The notes: generated by a model from the letters alone, not told the origin. Shown: positions 1 to 8,748, counted from the stretch's first letter. The stretch: DNA of 64,000 nucleotides from Kerstersia gyiorum (GCF_004216755.1 NZ_SGWZ01000005.1:62001-126000); one strand, 5' to 3'. Translations and numbers: made by a program.

Positions 1-2153
1 TCCAGGCCACGACGCGTCAGCAATTGCGCGCCTTGCTAAGCAATCGCCCATCTGGCGGTATCGTGTTTGCCACGATTCAGAAATTCATGCCGGGTGAAGA
101 TGAAGATATTTTTCCCGAGCTCTCAGATCGCAGCAATATTGTGGTGATTGCAGACGAGGCACACCGGACCCAGTACGGTTTCGAAGCCAAGCTAAAGACG
201 CGAAAGCGCAACGCCGACAGACCGAGCGCGTATCACCTGACACCGGATGGCGTCCCTAGCTCGGCCCTCGCCGTTGAGTTCTCCGGTGCAGAGTACCAAA
301 CCAAGTATCAGGCGGGTTACGCACAACACCTGCGCGACGCCTTACCCAACGCAACGTTTGTGGCCTTTACCGGTACGCCAGTCAGCAGCACCGACCGCGA
401 TACGCGATCAGTGTTTGGCGACTATATCCATATCTATGACATGCAGCAGGCCAAGGAAGACGGTGCTACGGTCGCCATTCTTTATGAGTCACGCCTGGCG
501 AAACTCAAACTCAGAGAAGCCGATCTGGAGGCTATTGACGAGGAAGTCGACGAGCTTGCTGAGGACGAAGAGGAAAATACACAGGCACGGCTAAAGTCAA
601 AATGGGCTGCACTGGAAAAGGTAGTCGGTGCCGAGCCTCGCATTGCCAGTGTTGCGGCCGACTTAGTGGACCACTTTGAAGAACGCAACAAAGCGCAAGA
701 CGGCAAGGCGATGGTCGTCGGGATGAGTCGCGATATTTGCGTACACTTGTACAACGAAATCGTGAAGCTGCGTCCAGACTGGCACGATGACGACCCGGAA
801 AAAGGTGCTATTAAAGTCATCATGACGGGTAGCGCTAGTGACAAGGCCTTGCTGCAACCTCACATCTACAGCAGTCAGGTTAAAAAACGGCTGGAGAAGC
901 GCTTTAAAGACCCTGCAGACCCATTAAAAATGGTCATTGTGCGGGACATGTGGCTGACGGGTTTTGATGCGCCTTGCGTGCATACGATGTACATCGACAA
1001 GCCGATGAAGGGCCATAACCTGATGCAGGCCATCGCCCGCGTAAACCGTGTATTCCGCGACAAACAAGGCGGCCTCGTTGTGGACTACATCGGTATCGGC
1101 AACGAACTCAAAGCCGCGATGAAGGAATACACCGCCAGCAATGGCCGTGGCAAACCGACTGTCGATGCACATGAAGCCTTGGCCGTTATGCTAGAGAAAC
1201 TCGATGTGCTGCGCGCCATGTTGCACGGATATGACTACTCAGGCTTCAAAACCGGTGGTCACAAAACGCTGGCCGGTGCAGCGAACCACATCCTCTCCCT
1301 ACGCCCTCCTTCGGGTCAAAAAGACGGCAAACTCGACTGTAAAAAACGCTTTGCCGATGCCGCCCTGGCCCTGAGCAAAGCGTTTTCACTGTGCTGCACA
1401 CTGGATGAAGCCAAGGCATTACGCGATGAGGTTGCCTTCATGCAGGCGGTGAAAGTCATCCTCACCAAGCGAGACATCAGCACTCAGAAGAAAACAGACG
1501 AGCAACGCGAAGTCGCCATCCGGCAGATCATTAGCCAGGCAGTCGTCAGTGAGCACGTCGTCGACATCTTTGATGCAGTCGGGTTAGAGAAGCCCAACAT
1601 TGGTTTGCTGGATGACGAGTTTCTGGCACAGGTCCGCAACCTACCCGAGCGCAACCTCGCCGTGGAACTGCTAGAGCGATTACTGGAAGGCGAGATCAAA
1701 AGCAAATTCGCCAGCAACATCGTGCAGCAAAAGAAGTTTTCCGAGCTACTCAGCGGTGTGATCACGCGCTACCAGAATCGCAGCATTGAAACGGCTCAGG
1801 TGATGGAAGAGCTGGTGGAAATGGCCAAAAAATTCAGGGAAGCCGCTGGCCGTGGAGAAGAGCTAGGCCTGAGTGAAGACGAAATCCGCTTCTACGATGC
1901 GCTGGCAACCAACGAATCGGCAGTGCTGGAGCTGACGGACGAAACGCTGAAAAAAATCGCTCATGAACTGACCGAAAACCTGCGTAAGAACATCACCGTG
2001 GATTGGTCCAAGCGCGAGAGTGTACGTGCCAGCCTACGACTGATGGTGCGGCGGATATTGCGCAAGTACAAGTATCCACCTGATATGGCTGATGCGGCTG
2101 TGGAGCTAGTGTTGCAGCAGGCGGAGGTGCTGGGTGAGCAATGGAGTCAGTAA
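1..2153 (+). CDS. hsdR: Type I restriction enzyme R subunit, 5'-truncated by window edge
   Basis: This is the motor and nuclease subunit of a type I restriction-modification complex, which translocates DNA with ATP and cleaves it. The frame is open from base 3, so the start lies outside the window; 716 codons remain of the usual ~1000-1100, so the N-terminal nuclease domain and Walker A motif are missing here. What is visible: helicase motif II (ADEAHRTQYG), motif III (FTGTPVSS), the conserved VIVRDMWLTGFDAP segment and motif VI (QAIARVNRVFRDK), followed by the helical C-terminal domain that docks to HsdM. GC is lower than in genes beyond 5 kb, and it sits inside a tRNA-bounded island. No hsdM or hsdS is visible; they would have to lie to the left. 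Family assignment is firm. Confidence 0.95.
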   Translation, partial: QATTRQQLRALLSNRPSGGIVFATIQKFMPGEDEDIFPELSDRSNIVVIADEAHRTQYGFEAKLKTRKRNADRPSAYHLTPDGVPSSALAVEFSGAEYQTKYQAGYAQHLRDALPNATFVAFTGTPVSSTDRDTRSVFGDYIHIYDMQQAKEDGATVAILYESRLAKLKLREADLEAIDEEVDELAEDEEENTQARLKSKWAALEKVVGAEPRIASVAADLVDHFEERNKAQDGKAMVVGMSRDICVHLYNEIVKLRPDWHDDDPEKGAIKVIMTGSASDKALLQPHIYSSQVKKRLEKRFKDPADPLKMVIVRDMWLTGFDAPCVHTMYIDKPMKGHNLMQAIARVNRVFRDKQGGLVVDYIGIGNELKAAMKEYTASNGRGKPTVDAHEALAVMLEKLDVLRAMLHGYDYSGFKTGGHKTLAGAANHILSLRPPSGQKDGKLDCKKRFADAALALSKAFSLCCTLDEAKALRDEVAFMQAVKVILTKRDISTQKKTDEQREVAIRQIISQAVVSEHVVDIFDAVGLEKPNIGLLDDEFLAQVRNLPERNLAVELLERLLEGEIKSKFASNIVQQKKFSELLSGVITRYQNRSIETAQVMEELVEMAKKFREAAGRGEELGLSEDEIRFYDALATNESAVLELTDETLKKIAHELTENLRKNITVDWSKRESVRASLRLMVRRILRKYKYPPDMADAAVELVLQQAEVLGEQWSQ

Positions 2154-2261
2154 GAAAAACGCGCAAGAATGCATGTAAGCCATAAAGCCAATGGCCTGCT
2201 TCTGTCACTCGTCTTGTAGACGTCGCAATCATACGTAAGCACCAAAGAGGTGAGTAGCAAT

Positions 2262-3263
2262 ATGAAAACCATGTGGATGATTCGAGGGGACGCTGGGCGC
2301 CTCTATGACGAATTTCGCGATAAGGGTGTCGCTGCTATCGGATGGCGTCAAATTGCCGCGCAAGCCAAACCAGGGGTTTCCAGACAAGCCTTAACCCAAG
2401 CGTACCTAGCAGCAGAACCCGGAATCAAAGAAGGCACCGCTATTTCAGGTGCCTCGCAAGTTTTCCGTTTTGTAAATGAAGTAAAAGAAGGCGACGCTGT
2501 TGTCACGTACTCGCCAGCGACACGCACATACTTGGTGGGAAAATTCACGAGCATCGCCCGGCACGATCCCGCCGATGCGGAACACGGTATGGCGCTAATA
2601 CGTACCGTCGAGTGGAATACGGTAGAGGTTGATCGGGACCTGCTCAGCGCGGCTAGCAAAAATAGCCTTGGCTCTACCCTCACGGTTTTCAAGGTTCCCG
2701 ACTTTGCACGCGAGGAGCTTCTGGCATTGGTGTCGGGAAAACCGGGCAAGATAACACCCGTACTGGAAAAACTTGCTGACGAGCAGCTTGACGATCCACT
2801 AAAAGGCCTTAGCGACATTGCTTTCGAGCGGATCAAGGACCAGATCAACCGCTTGGATTGGGATGAGATGCAAGAGCTCGTCGCTGGCTTACTGCGGGCA
2901 ATGGGCTACAAAACCAACGTCTCTCCCGCTGGTTCAGACCGAGGCAAAGATATTCTCGCGTCGCCTGACGGCTTCGGGTTTCAACAGCCCCGTATCGTCG
3001 TCGAGGTAAAACATCGGGATGGCCGCATTTCCAGTCACCAAATTCGAAGCTTCCTGGGTGGTCGCCATAAAGATGACCGAGGCCTTTATGTCAGCACCGG
3101 AGGCTTCACAAAAGACGCCCTGTACGAAGCCGACCGAGCTAACGTGCCGCTCACGCTTTGGACGCTAGAAGAGCTTGCTAGAACGCTCATGGCTAACTAT
3201 CAGGAAACGGATACGATCACTAAGCAATTAGTCCCACTGAAGTATTTTTATGTGCCGGCGTAG
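2262..3263 (+). CDS. Mrr-type restriction endonuclease with N-terminal EVE/PUA-like domain
   Basis: Predicted DNA nuclease of 333 residues. The C-terminal third is an Mrr_cat PD-(D/E)xK fold: helix DEMQELVAGLLRAMGY, then GSDRGKDILA (catalytic Asp near residue 230) and VVEVKHR (Glu ~248, Lys ~250), then a Q-I-R-x-F-x-G helix typical of Mrr proteins. The first ~150 residues (starting MWMIRGDAGRLYDEF) resemble the PUA/EVE-like modules fused to Mrr nucleases, which may read modified bases; that part is inference. It lies 108 bp after hsdR on the same strand. A GTG at 2250 is in frame, but AAAGAGG (2244-2250) better serves ATG 2262. Probably a modification-dependent restriction enzyme that complements the type I system. 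Confidence 0.88.
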   Translation: MKTMWMIRGDAGRLYDEFRDKGVAAIGWRQIAAQAKPGVSRQALTQAYLAAEPGIKEGTAISGASQVFRFVNEVKEGDAVVTYSPATRTYLVGKFTSIARHDPADAEHGMALIRTVEWNTVEVDRDLLSAASKNSLGSTLTVFKVPDFAREELLALVSGKPGKITPVLEKLADEQLDDPLKGLSDIAFERIKDQINRLDWDEMQELVAGLLRAMGYKTNVSPAGSDRGKDILASPDGFGFQQPRIVVEVKHRDGRISSHQIRSFLGGRHKDDRGLYVSTGGFTKDALYEADRANVPLTLWTLEELARTLMANYQETDTITKQLVPLKYFYVPA

Positions 3264-3506
3264 ATGAAACTGGTAGCGGGACTGACTGCTGCGAATTTAG
3301 ACAGCATATCGGGCTGAGTTAGGTCAGAAGCGGCCCTTCGGCCATTAATCTTCTTTATCCACTAAAAATCGAGATCAAAATTTCTAGACGTCTCCAAATA
3401 TGACGACAGGTTGTTTTTCTGTAGGTCGGCAAGCGACTAGAATACCTGGCAAACTAAGCATGCTTGTTGAATATCCACTGAATTTAGTTGGACCGATTAA
3501 GAACCC

Positions 3507-4145
3507 ATGAAAATTATCGAGCAACTGATCGAGCTTCGCCGAGATATTCTAGACGCCATCGGCACTGTCGTAGATGCCGACGGCGGTATGTATTGGGACA
3601 CGACTCGACCTAATTCAACTACTCGTGCCGTTCTCAACGGCTTACTCGATAAGCACCTTCTGCTGGCCGAGAAATTCGGAATCTACGTTGTCACGCGCCA
3701 TTGCTCGTGCCCTAATCCAATACACAATGGCTATGTAATTTCAAAAGGTCGTCATGGCATCAAGAAAATGGGTGATCCATCCTTCATCTGGACAGGAGAT
3801 CAGCTCTTTCAGGGCGATAGGCTATCTACCTGCCCTTGCTCTTCGCACGCAAAGCCGACAAAGCACTGGGTAATTGATGAGATCGTAGTTCGTAAGCATG
3901 GTGCGACTAAGCGACACAATGTCCTTGTCAACGCAGTCTCCGACCTAGAGCAGGCCATTGAGAACTCGGGTGATAATAAGCCTAGGTCTGCGATTCGTGA
4001 GTATCTGCTCCGTGCGGTGCTTCAACTCAATGACGGGATCCTGCATCAAACCGTTGATGAGTACATCGCCTCTAGATCACTCTCAGCTGGCAAACGACCA
4101 AACGATGTGACTTCCCCCGAGGTAAAGCGCTCCCCGCTGTACTAG
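3507..4145 (+). CDS. Unrecognised 212-aa Cys-rich island protein
   Basis: No family recognised. The protein is soluble, with no signal peptide or membrane segment. It opens with an amphipathic helix (MKIIEQLIELRRDILDAIG). Two paired cysteine clusters (C66-x-C68 followed by P-N-P, and C109-x-C111-x2-H114) could form one zinc site. The C-terminal half is helical (VSDLEQAIE; REYLLRAVLQ) with a polar tail. It is the last gene of the island, 243 bp after the Mrr-type nuclease and just before the tRNA fragment. Base composition matches hsdR rather than the core genes to the right. Its place beside two restriction genes suggests a defence or mobile-element role, but nothing in the sequence proves it. 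No strong Shine-Dalgarno is seen; the ATG is the first in the frame. Confidence 0.7.
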   Translation: MKIIEQLIELRRDILDAIGTVVDADGGMYWDTTRPNSTTRAVLNGLLDKHLLLAEKFGIYVVTRHCSCPNPIHNGYVISKGRHGIKKMGDPSFIWTGDQLFQGDRLSTCPCSSHAKPTKHWVIDEIVVRKHGATKRHNVLVNAVSDLEQAIENSGDNKPRSAIREYLLRAVLQLNDGILHQTVDEYIASRSLSAGKRPNDVTSPEVKRSPLY

Positions 4146-4307
4146 GCAGTACCCAAAACCTAAATAATCGGTACAGTACAGGTACACACATCAGTTTTCA
4201 CCAATTTCGCCAAAATGCGCTAACCCACTGATTCACAATTACTTTTACCTACTAAAACCTACGCCCAGCTTCGTCACACTGCCCTACACAAACACTGTAA
4301 ACCGCCA

Positions 4308-4361
4308 ACTCAAAATCCCCCGCCGCAAGGCATGTCGGTTCGATTCCGGCCAAGGGCACCA
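4308..4361 (+). repeat. tRNA-Leu(CAA) 3'-half fragment, probable island attachment site
   Basis: The 54 bases read as the 3' half of a tRNA-Leu: anticodon loop CTCAAAA with CAA as anticodon, 3' anticodon stem TCCCC, a variable arm, T-stem/loop with GGTTCGATTCC, and acceptor end CAAGGGCACCA. Upstream, GGTAGACGC-type D-arm sequence and the 5' anticodon stem are missing, so it is not a working tRNA. Homology starts at the anticodon stem-loop, a usual crossover site for tyrosine integrases that target tRNA genes. Hence this is read as the att remnant at the right edge of an island carrying the restriction genes. The intact tRNA and the integrase should lie to the left, outside the window. Confidence 0.8.
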
Positions 4362-4434
4362 AGATTTTTAAAAGCTGCCGAGTTCATGCCTTCGGGCTTT
4401 AGCGTTTGACCGTCCAACTTATGGGGGTCAGTTC

Positions 4435-4457
4435 AAAACGGCGGAGCCGGTTTTTTT
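4435..4457 (+). terminator. Possible intrinsic terminator
   Basis: A short stem CGGC-GGA-GCCG preceded by AAAA and followed by seven T residues. The stem has only four GC pairs plus flanking A-T pairs after a mismatch, so strength is uncertain. It may have ended the original tRNA transcript. Confidence 0.45.
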
Positions 4458-4538
4458 CGTTTTTACTGTATCAAAGCTGCCATCTACGATGCTACATGTG
4501 ACTACGCCTACATCCGGCTTCGTCCCAGTCCCCCTCAA

Positions 4539-5015
4539 TCAAACAACCCCGCCCCCTTCCCCCATCAATACCTGCTCCAACAGCCCATCCAAACTTTCCG
4601 CCACTTCGGTCACTTCCTCGAATTCCGGTTCTGCGCCATGTACGACGCGGCCGGCGATTCGGGCCAGGGCCAGGAATTGGTAATCGCCGTTGACGCTCAT
4701 GAATATCGGTATGTGGTGTTTCCAGAAGGATTCAGCTGCCTGCCGGTCTGCTTCGCTGATGGCGGATTCCAGGCTGATGTCACGCAAAACGTCCGGGCCG
4801 AAGGCGCTGTCGGATGTTCCCGCGTAGTCGGCGGCACACAGGAACCAGCAGGTGTCGTCCTGGTTGTGCAGTTGTTCAAAGCAAGAGAGAAATGCCGCAT
4901 GGGCGGTGTTGCCTGCCAGTGATGGCAGGCTTGCGGGCATATTGCCTGTAGGAGGATGGATAACCCAGCCGCGTGCGGCCAGGTGATCCTGGAATCGTTG
5001 GTGCAGCGTTTCCAT
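4539..5015 (-). CDS. SUKH (SMI1/KNR4)-like protein
   Basis: A soluble protein of 158 residues. The C-terminal half matches the SUKH pattern: a short strand IPIFMSVNGDYQFLALA (the usual ‘F..nGdg.f..l’ core), then a turn with HGAEPEFEEV and a final helix VAESLDGLLEQVL that recalls the ‘AdSFeeFL’ signature. SUKH proteins often act as immunity partners of polymorphic toxins or as housekeeping scaffolds; no toxin is seen next to it. A GTG at 5021 is in frame, but GGGG upstream is better spaced for ATG 5015. It is followed upstream by a small gene with 41 bp between them, probably the same transcript. The family call is from pattern only. Confidence 0.6.
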   Translation of the reverse strand: METLHQRFQDHLAARGWVIHPPTGNMPASLPSLAGNTAHAAFLSCFEQLHNQDDTCWFLCAADYAGTSDSAFGPDVLRDISLESAISEADRQAAESFWKHHIPIFMSVNGDYQFLALARIAGRVVHGAEPEFEEVTEVAESLDGLLEQVLMGEGGGVV

Positions 5016-5056
5016 AGGCACCCCGTTTTGTACGACGGGAAGCCGGTCTGACCAAG

Positions 5057-5317
5057 CTACGCCGTCCGATTGGGCCGTTTGTACTGGCTCAGCGCCTGCC
5101 TGCCATTTTCAGTCAGGACGGCAATGCGTGGCGCCGGAAAAGGCGATTGGGCCGATGTTTTCTGGTAGGTGGCCTCAATGAGGCCCAGCGCTTGCAGGCG
5201 GTCGAAGATGGCCTGTTTTTTGTGCCAGGGGGTCTGGCGCAAGCGTACGGCTTCAAGCGCGTTCCAGATGCTTTCGTTTCCTACCTGTGCCATGAAGGCA
5301 TTCGCCAGATGAGGCAT
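5057..5317 (-). CDS. Small winged-helix-like hypothetical protein
   Basis: 86 residues, no family recognised. The central part (KKQAIFDRLQALGLIEATY, then P-x-I-x-V-L-T-E-N-G-R-Q-A-L) has the spacing of a winged-helix recognition helix, hairpin wing and closing helix as in small DNA-binding or typing proteins. GGGGGA precedes the ATG. It lies upstream of the SUKH-like gene on the same strand, so the two are probably co-transcribed. Confidence 0.55.
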   Translation of the reverse strand: MPHLANAFMAQVGNESIWNALEAVRLRQTPWHKKQAIFDRLQALGLIEATYQKTSAQSPFPAPRIAVLTENGRQALSQYKRPNRTA

Positions 5318-5569
5318 ACATCCCCCCTTTCAAGAGCGGCCACGCCATCGCAGCAAATCAGGAATCCGATGGACACGGCCTGTAGCCTTTAACTATGGCC
5401 TCTTGTTCCCGTCTTGTCCATGCCTAAGTTGCAACCGTTGCGGTTGCATTTGTGCCTGCCATGGGGCAAGCCAATATTGGGGCATCAAAAGCGGTATGAC
5501 TTGGGCCAGCGCCATCAAATGTTCATCACCGCGTGTTCTACTGACCCTTTCCCCTGGAATGAGAATCAC

Positions 5570-6187
5570 GTGTACTACGGTGAAAGATTCAATAGTTTGA
5601 GTCATCTGTCCGGGTTGCTGCTCGCCGTCGCCGGCGCAGTATGGCTGCTGGCGGGCACCATCCACTCCGGTGACGGATTCCATATTGCGGGCGCCATCAT
5701 TTTCTCGGTTGCGGTCATTACCTTGTATGCCGCGTCAACGCTGTATCACAGTACCCGCACTTCCCCGCTCAAGCAGATGTGGGAACGCTGGGACCATTGT
5801 TCGATTTATCTGCTGATTGCCGGTACGGTGACACCGCTGGTGCTCCGGCAGAGCATGGATTGGAGCGCCTGGCTGGCACTGGCGGTTATCTGGGCCCTGG
5901 CGGTATTCGGCATTTTCTGCGAAGTGCGCTCCAACCAGGGCAAGGCGCCTTCGGTGTGGCTGTATATCGGCCTGGGCTGGGCCGGCGTTCTGTCTGTGCT
6001 GCTGGACTGGAACCAGCTCAGCCAGACGTCACTGCTGCTGTTGATGGCAGGCGCGCTGCTCTATACCGCCGGCACGGTGTTCTACCGCAATACGTCGAAT
6101 CGCAGGCATGCCCATGGTTTCTGGCATCTGTTCGTGGTCGGCGGCACCTCGTGCCATTTTCTGTCAATTTCTGCCCACCTGCTTTGA
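5570..6187 (+). CDS. Hemolysin III / PAQR-family membrane protein
   Basis: Inner-membrane protein of the HlyIII (COG1272, TrhA/YqfA) family with about seven membrane segments. Family marks are clear: GERFNSLSHLSG at the start, the SxxxH motif as ASTLYHST, the D residue in WERWDHCSIYLLIAG, and the C-terminal HxxxH as HGFWHLFVVGG. The frame stays open far upstream (to 5414), but the conserved block starts at Y-Y-G-E-R-F, so GTG 5570 gives a standard 205-residue protein; ATG 5519 is the alternative and would add 17 unconserved residues. Function in bacteria is linked to membrane energetics rather than proven haemolysis. No operon partner; the next gene is convergent. Confidence 0.85.
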   Translation: MYYGERFNSLSHLSGLLLAVAGAVWLLAGTIHSGDGFHIAGAIIFSVAVITLYAASTLYHSTRTSPLKQMWERWDHCSIYLLIAGTVTPLVLRQSMDWSAWLALAVIWALAVFGIFCEVRSNQGKAPSVWLYIGLGWAGVLSVLLDWNQLSQTSLLLLMAGALLYTAGTVFYRNTSNRRHAHGFWHLFVVGGTSCHFLSISAHLL

Positions 6188-6355
6188 TCGCCAGGTTGCT
6201 CAGCCTATGCACCTTGGGTCTTCGCGTTTCTGATGTCACTTCCGGACCAAGAAACGCCAGGTGCACCGAATGCAACGAAGATGCCCTGTTTAGTGGGGCA
6301 GACGGTTGTCCTCTGATCCGGCTGTTTCCGCAAATTTGCCGCCCACAGGCCGGAC

Positions 6356-7369
6356 TCAGTCCACTGCCCCGCCCGCATTCACGTCTACCAGCACCCTGCC
6401 CTGCAGTTCGCCATCAAGCATCTGCGTGCATGCCTCGGCGACGCCATCCAAGGACACCGTCCTGGCCGTAATGCCTTCCAGCTTTTCCAGAGGAAGGTCC
6501 TGCGCCACGCGCTGCCAGGTTTCGATGCGGTTGGCGGTTGGCTGCATGACGGAATCCACCCCCAGCAGGCTGACATTGCGCAGGATGAACGGCATGACAG
6601 TGGTGGGCAGATCCGCACCGCCAGCAAGCCCACAAGCAGCGACCACACCGCCATAGTGCATTTCTGCCAGTACCCGGGCCAACACACCGGAACCGACGGT
6701 ATCTATCGCCGCAGCCCAGCGCTGCCCTTCCAATGGCCGCGGCACTTCAGCCCATTGAGGCCCGTCGGCAAACTCCGCCGCACCCAAGGCCCGTACATAG
6801 TCCTGTTTGGCTGGATGGCGGGTCAGCGCCGTGACGGCGTATCCCAGCTTATGCAGAATGGCGGTCGCCACGCTGCCTACGCCACCCGAAGCGCCGGTGA
6901 CCAGAACTGTGCCACTCTCCGGGCGGATACCAGCTTTTTCCAGCGCATTGACACACAGCATGGCGGTAAAACCGGCAGTGCCCACCATCATCGCCTGGCG
7001 CGTGCTCAAGCCTGCGGGCAGGGGCACCAGCCAACCGCTTTTGACACGCTGATACTGCGCGTAGCCGCCCCAGTATTTCTCGCCGACGCTCCAGCCCGTC
7101 AGCACGACTTTCATGCCGGGCCGAAAAGCCGGATTGGAGGATTCGACGACTTCACCGGCAAGGTCGATACCGGGCACCAATGGCCAGGTGCGGACAATCT
7201 TGCCACGCCCGGTGACAGCCAGCGCATCCTTGAAATTGATGGTCGAGTATTCCACTTTGACCAGGGTGTCCTCGGCCGGCAGCGCCGCCAGATCAAGCGT
7301 TTCGACAGCAGCCTGGGTACGGCCGCCCTTTTCCCTGAGAACCATGGCACGAAAATGTTCAACGGACAT
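6356..7369 (-). CDS. acuI: AcuI/YhdH-type acryloyl-CoA (quinone oxidoreductase family) reductase
   Basis: Cytosolic NADPH-dependent medium-chain reductase, 337 residues. AcuI proteins reduce acryloyl-CoA to propionyl-CoA. Visible marks: YSTINFKDALAVTGRG, VPGIDLAGEVVES, GWSVGEKYWGGYAQY and the nucleotide-binding loop VLVTGASGGVGSVA, all diagnostic for the YhdH/AcuI subgroup; there is no zinc-ligand set. AAGGAG stands six bases before ATG 7369, so the in-frame upstream ATG at 7408 is rejected. It is a single-gene unit with a free-standing promoter region behind it. The physiological substrate here is not shown by context. Confidence 0.9.
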   Translation of the reverse strand: MSVEHFRAMVLREKGGRTQAAVETLDLAALPAEDTLVKVEYSTINFKDALAVTGRGKIVRTWPLVPGIDLAGEVVESSNPAFRPGMKVVLTGWSVGEKYWGGYAQYQRVKSGWLVPLPAGLSTRQAMMVGTAGFTAMLCVNALEKAGIRPESGTVLVTGASGGVGSVATAILHKLGYAVTALTRHPAKQDYVRALGAAEFADGPQWAEVPRPLEGQRWAAAIDTVGSGVLARVLAEMHYGGVVAACGLAGGADLPTTVMPFILRNVSLLGVDSVMQPTANRIETWQRVAQDLPLEKLEGITARTVSLDGVAEACTQMLDGELQGRVLVDVNAGGAVD

Positions 7370-7752
7370 ATTGACTCCTTGATGGCCCCATGCCGAAGGC
7401 ATATGCATACTGCCGTGGATGCTCGGCTTGCCCCGCTATCATCACGCGGCCTGGAAAACGACCGATCTCTGGTGCAAGCATTTAGTGCCGGCTCATGTTC
7501 GACTAAACGATCTGCCAACTATATTGAGTGCAGCACAAGGGATCAAGTACTGAAACTCAAGGAAAGAAATGGTGCACCCAGCCCATACCGTTTCAACAAG
7601 ATGCCCGATCACTGGTTGTTAAACGGTAGTACAGCCTCAATCACACGGGCAAAGGCGCACAAAAAAGGCGCCTGAACGGCGCCTTGGACGTTTGTGCAAC
7701 CCATGCCGGCACAGCCATCAGGCCGCGCCGGGCAGGTGCTGGCACGCGGTAT
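7370..7752. other. Intergenic region between psd and acuI
   Basis: It holds the psd terminator at 7661-7685 and, nearer 7370, the promoter region of the AcuI-like gene. No other gene or repeat is seen. Confidence 0.6.
7661..7685 (-). terminator. Intrinsic terminator of psd
   Basis: Perfect 8-bp stem AAGGCGCC / GGCGCCTT with a five-base loop; read on the minus strand it is followed by a run of T. It lies ~70 bp after the psd stop codon. Confidence 0.85.
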
Positions 7753-8610
7753 TCAGTGCACGTCCGCCATCGCTTCGCCCAGGCGGATGGCGCTGCCTTC
7801 CTGCCAGGCAGGGTTGAAGCGCCAGTCCCCCGGCGGCAGCAGGGCCACGACGGTGGAACCCAACTGGAAACGGCCCATTTCCTGGCCCTGCAGGAACTCG
7901 CTGGCCTCGGGCTGGCCCGCGCCGCCATACAACCATTGGCGCGCCTCGCGGCGCCGGGGCGGCGTGACCAGGCCGTGCCAGGTGGTGGCGATGCTGCCCA
8001 CGATGGCAGCGCCCACCAGCACCAGGACAAACACGCCATATTGCGGATGTTCGAACCAGCACACCAGGCGTTCGTTGCGCGCAAACAAACCTGGCACGCC
8101 TTCCACCACAACCGGGTTAACGGAGAACAGTTCGCCCGGAATATGGCGCATGCCCAGCAGCTTGCCGGCACAGGGCATGTGGATGCGGTGATAGTCGCGC
8201 GGGCTGAGATACAGCGTGGCGAAGTGCCCGTCGCGAAATGGCGCGGCCTGGGCAGCATCACCCAGCAGGGCTGCCGCCGTGAACTCTTGCCCCTTGGCCT
8301 GGATCAACCGGCCTTCCCGCATCGGGCCGAACTGGCTGACCTTGCCATCCACCGGACAGATCCAGTCCGCCTGGGCCAGCGGCCTGGCGTCGGCTTTCAG
8401 TTCACGGGTAAAGAATTCATTGAAACTTCCATAGCCAGCCGGGTCCTGCATGACGGCTTCACTCAGATTGACCTGGTACTTGCGGACAAATGAGCGGATC
8501 AGGTACTGGGCCAGCCAGGGGGTACGGCAGTCGGCCATGCAGCCGGCGAAGCGGGTCAACAGGTGCTTGGGCGCCAGATGCTGAAGCAGGATCGAGGGTT
8601 TGATAGGCAT
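7753..8610 (-). CDS. psd: Phosphatidylserine decarboxylase proenzyme
   Basis: Makes phosphatidylethanolamine from phosphatidylserine at the inner membrane. The proenzyme cleaves itself at the serine of LGST (here FQLGSTVVALLPP near the C terminus) to give the pyruvoyl cofactor. Other marks: GYGSFNEFFTRELK, WICPVDGKVSQFG, and SPRDYHRIHMPCAG with the catalytic histidines. 285 residues is normal for the Psd type I of proteobacteria. ATG 8610 begins the conserved MPIKPSILLQHLAP; the 27 in-frame codons before it lack similarity. It ends at a strong terminator; brnQ is upstream on the same strand, 167 bp away. Confidence 0.96.
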   Translation of the reverse strand: MPIKPSILLQHLAPKHLLTRFAGCMADCRTPWLAQYLIRSFVRKYQVNLSEAVMQDPAGYGSFNEFFTRELKADARPLAQADWICPVDGKVSQFGPMREGRLIQAKGQEFTAAALLGDAAQAAPFRDGHFATLYLSPRDYHRIHMPCAGKLLGMRHIPGELFSVNPVVVEGVPGLFARNERLVCWFEHPQYGVFVLVLVGAAIVGSIATTWHGLVTPPRRREARQWLYGGAGQPEASEFLQGQEMGRFQLGSTVVALLPPGDWRFNPAWQEGSAIRLGEAMADVH

Positions 8611-8748
8611 GAAAGACTGGGGGGTCCGCGCATGGCGGAAAACTCGGAAGCCGGCAGAATACCTTGTTCCGCTGCGCAGATGGAAGAACATCCGTACAGA
8701 TGGCTAGAATTGCCGGTCTGAAAGGCTGGCAATACAGGCCATGAACTG

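Larger units (their letters stand above)
4146..4538. other. Intergenic region at island/core junction
   Basis: No gene is seen in these ~390 bases. They hold the tRNA-Leu 3' fragment (4308-4361) and a hairpin followed by a T-run (4435-4457). The part before 4308 is AT-richer, like the island; the part after it belongs to the core. Confidence 0.7.

Noticed and set aside
4281..4361. Possible complete tRNA-Leu
   Set aside because: GCCCT at 4281 could pair with AGGGC, but D-arm and 5' anticodon stem sequences are missing; only the 3' half is tRNA.
6188..6471. Continuation of a plus-strand frame past the hemolysin III gene
   Set aside because: Different frame from the gene, Pro/Arg/Cys-rich, no start or ribosome site; treated as intergenic noise.
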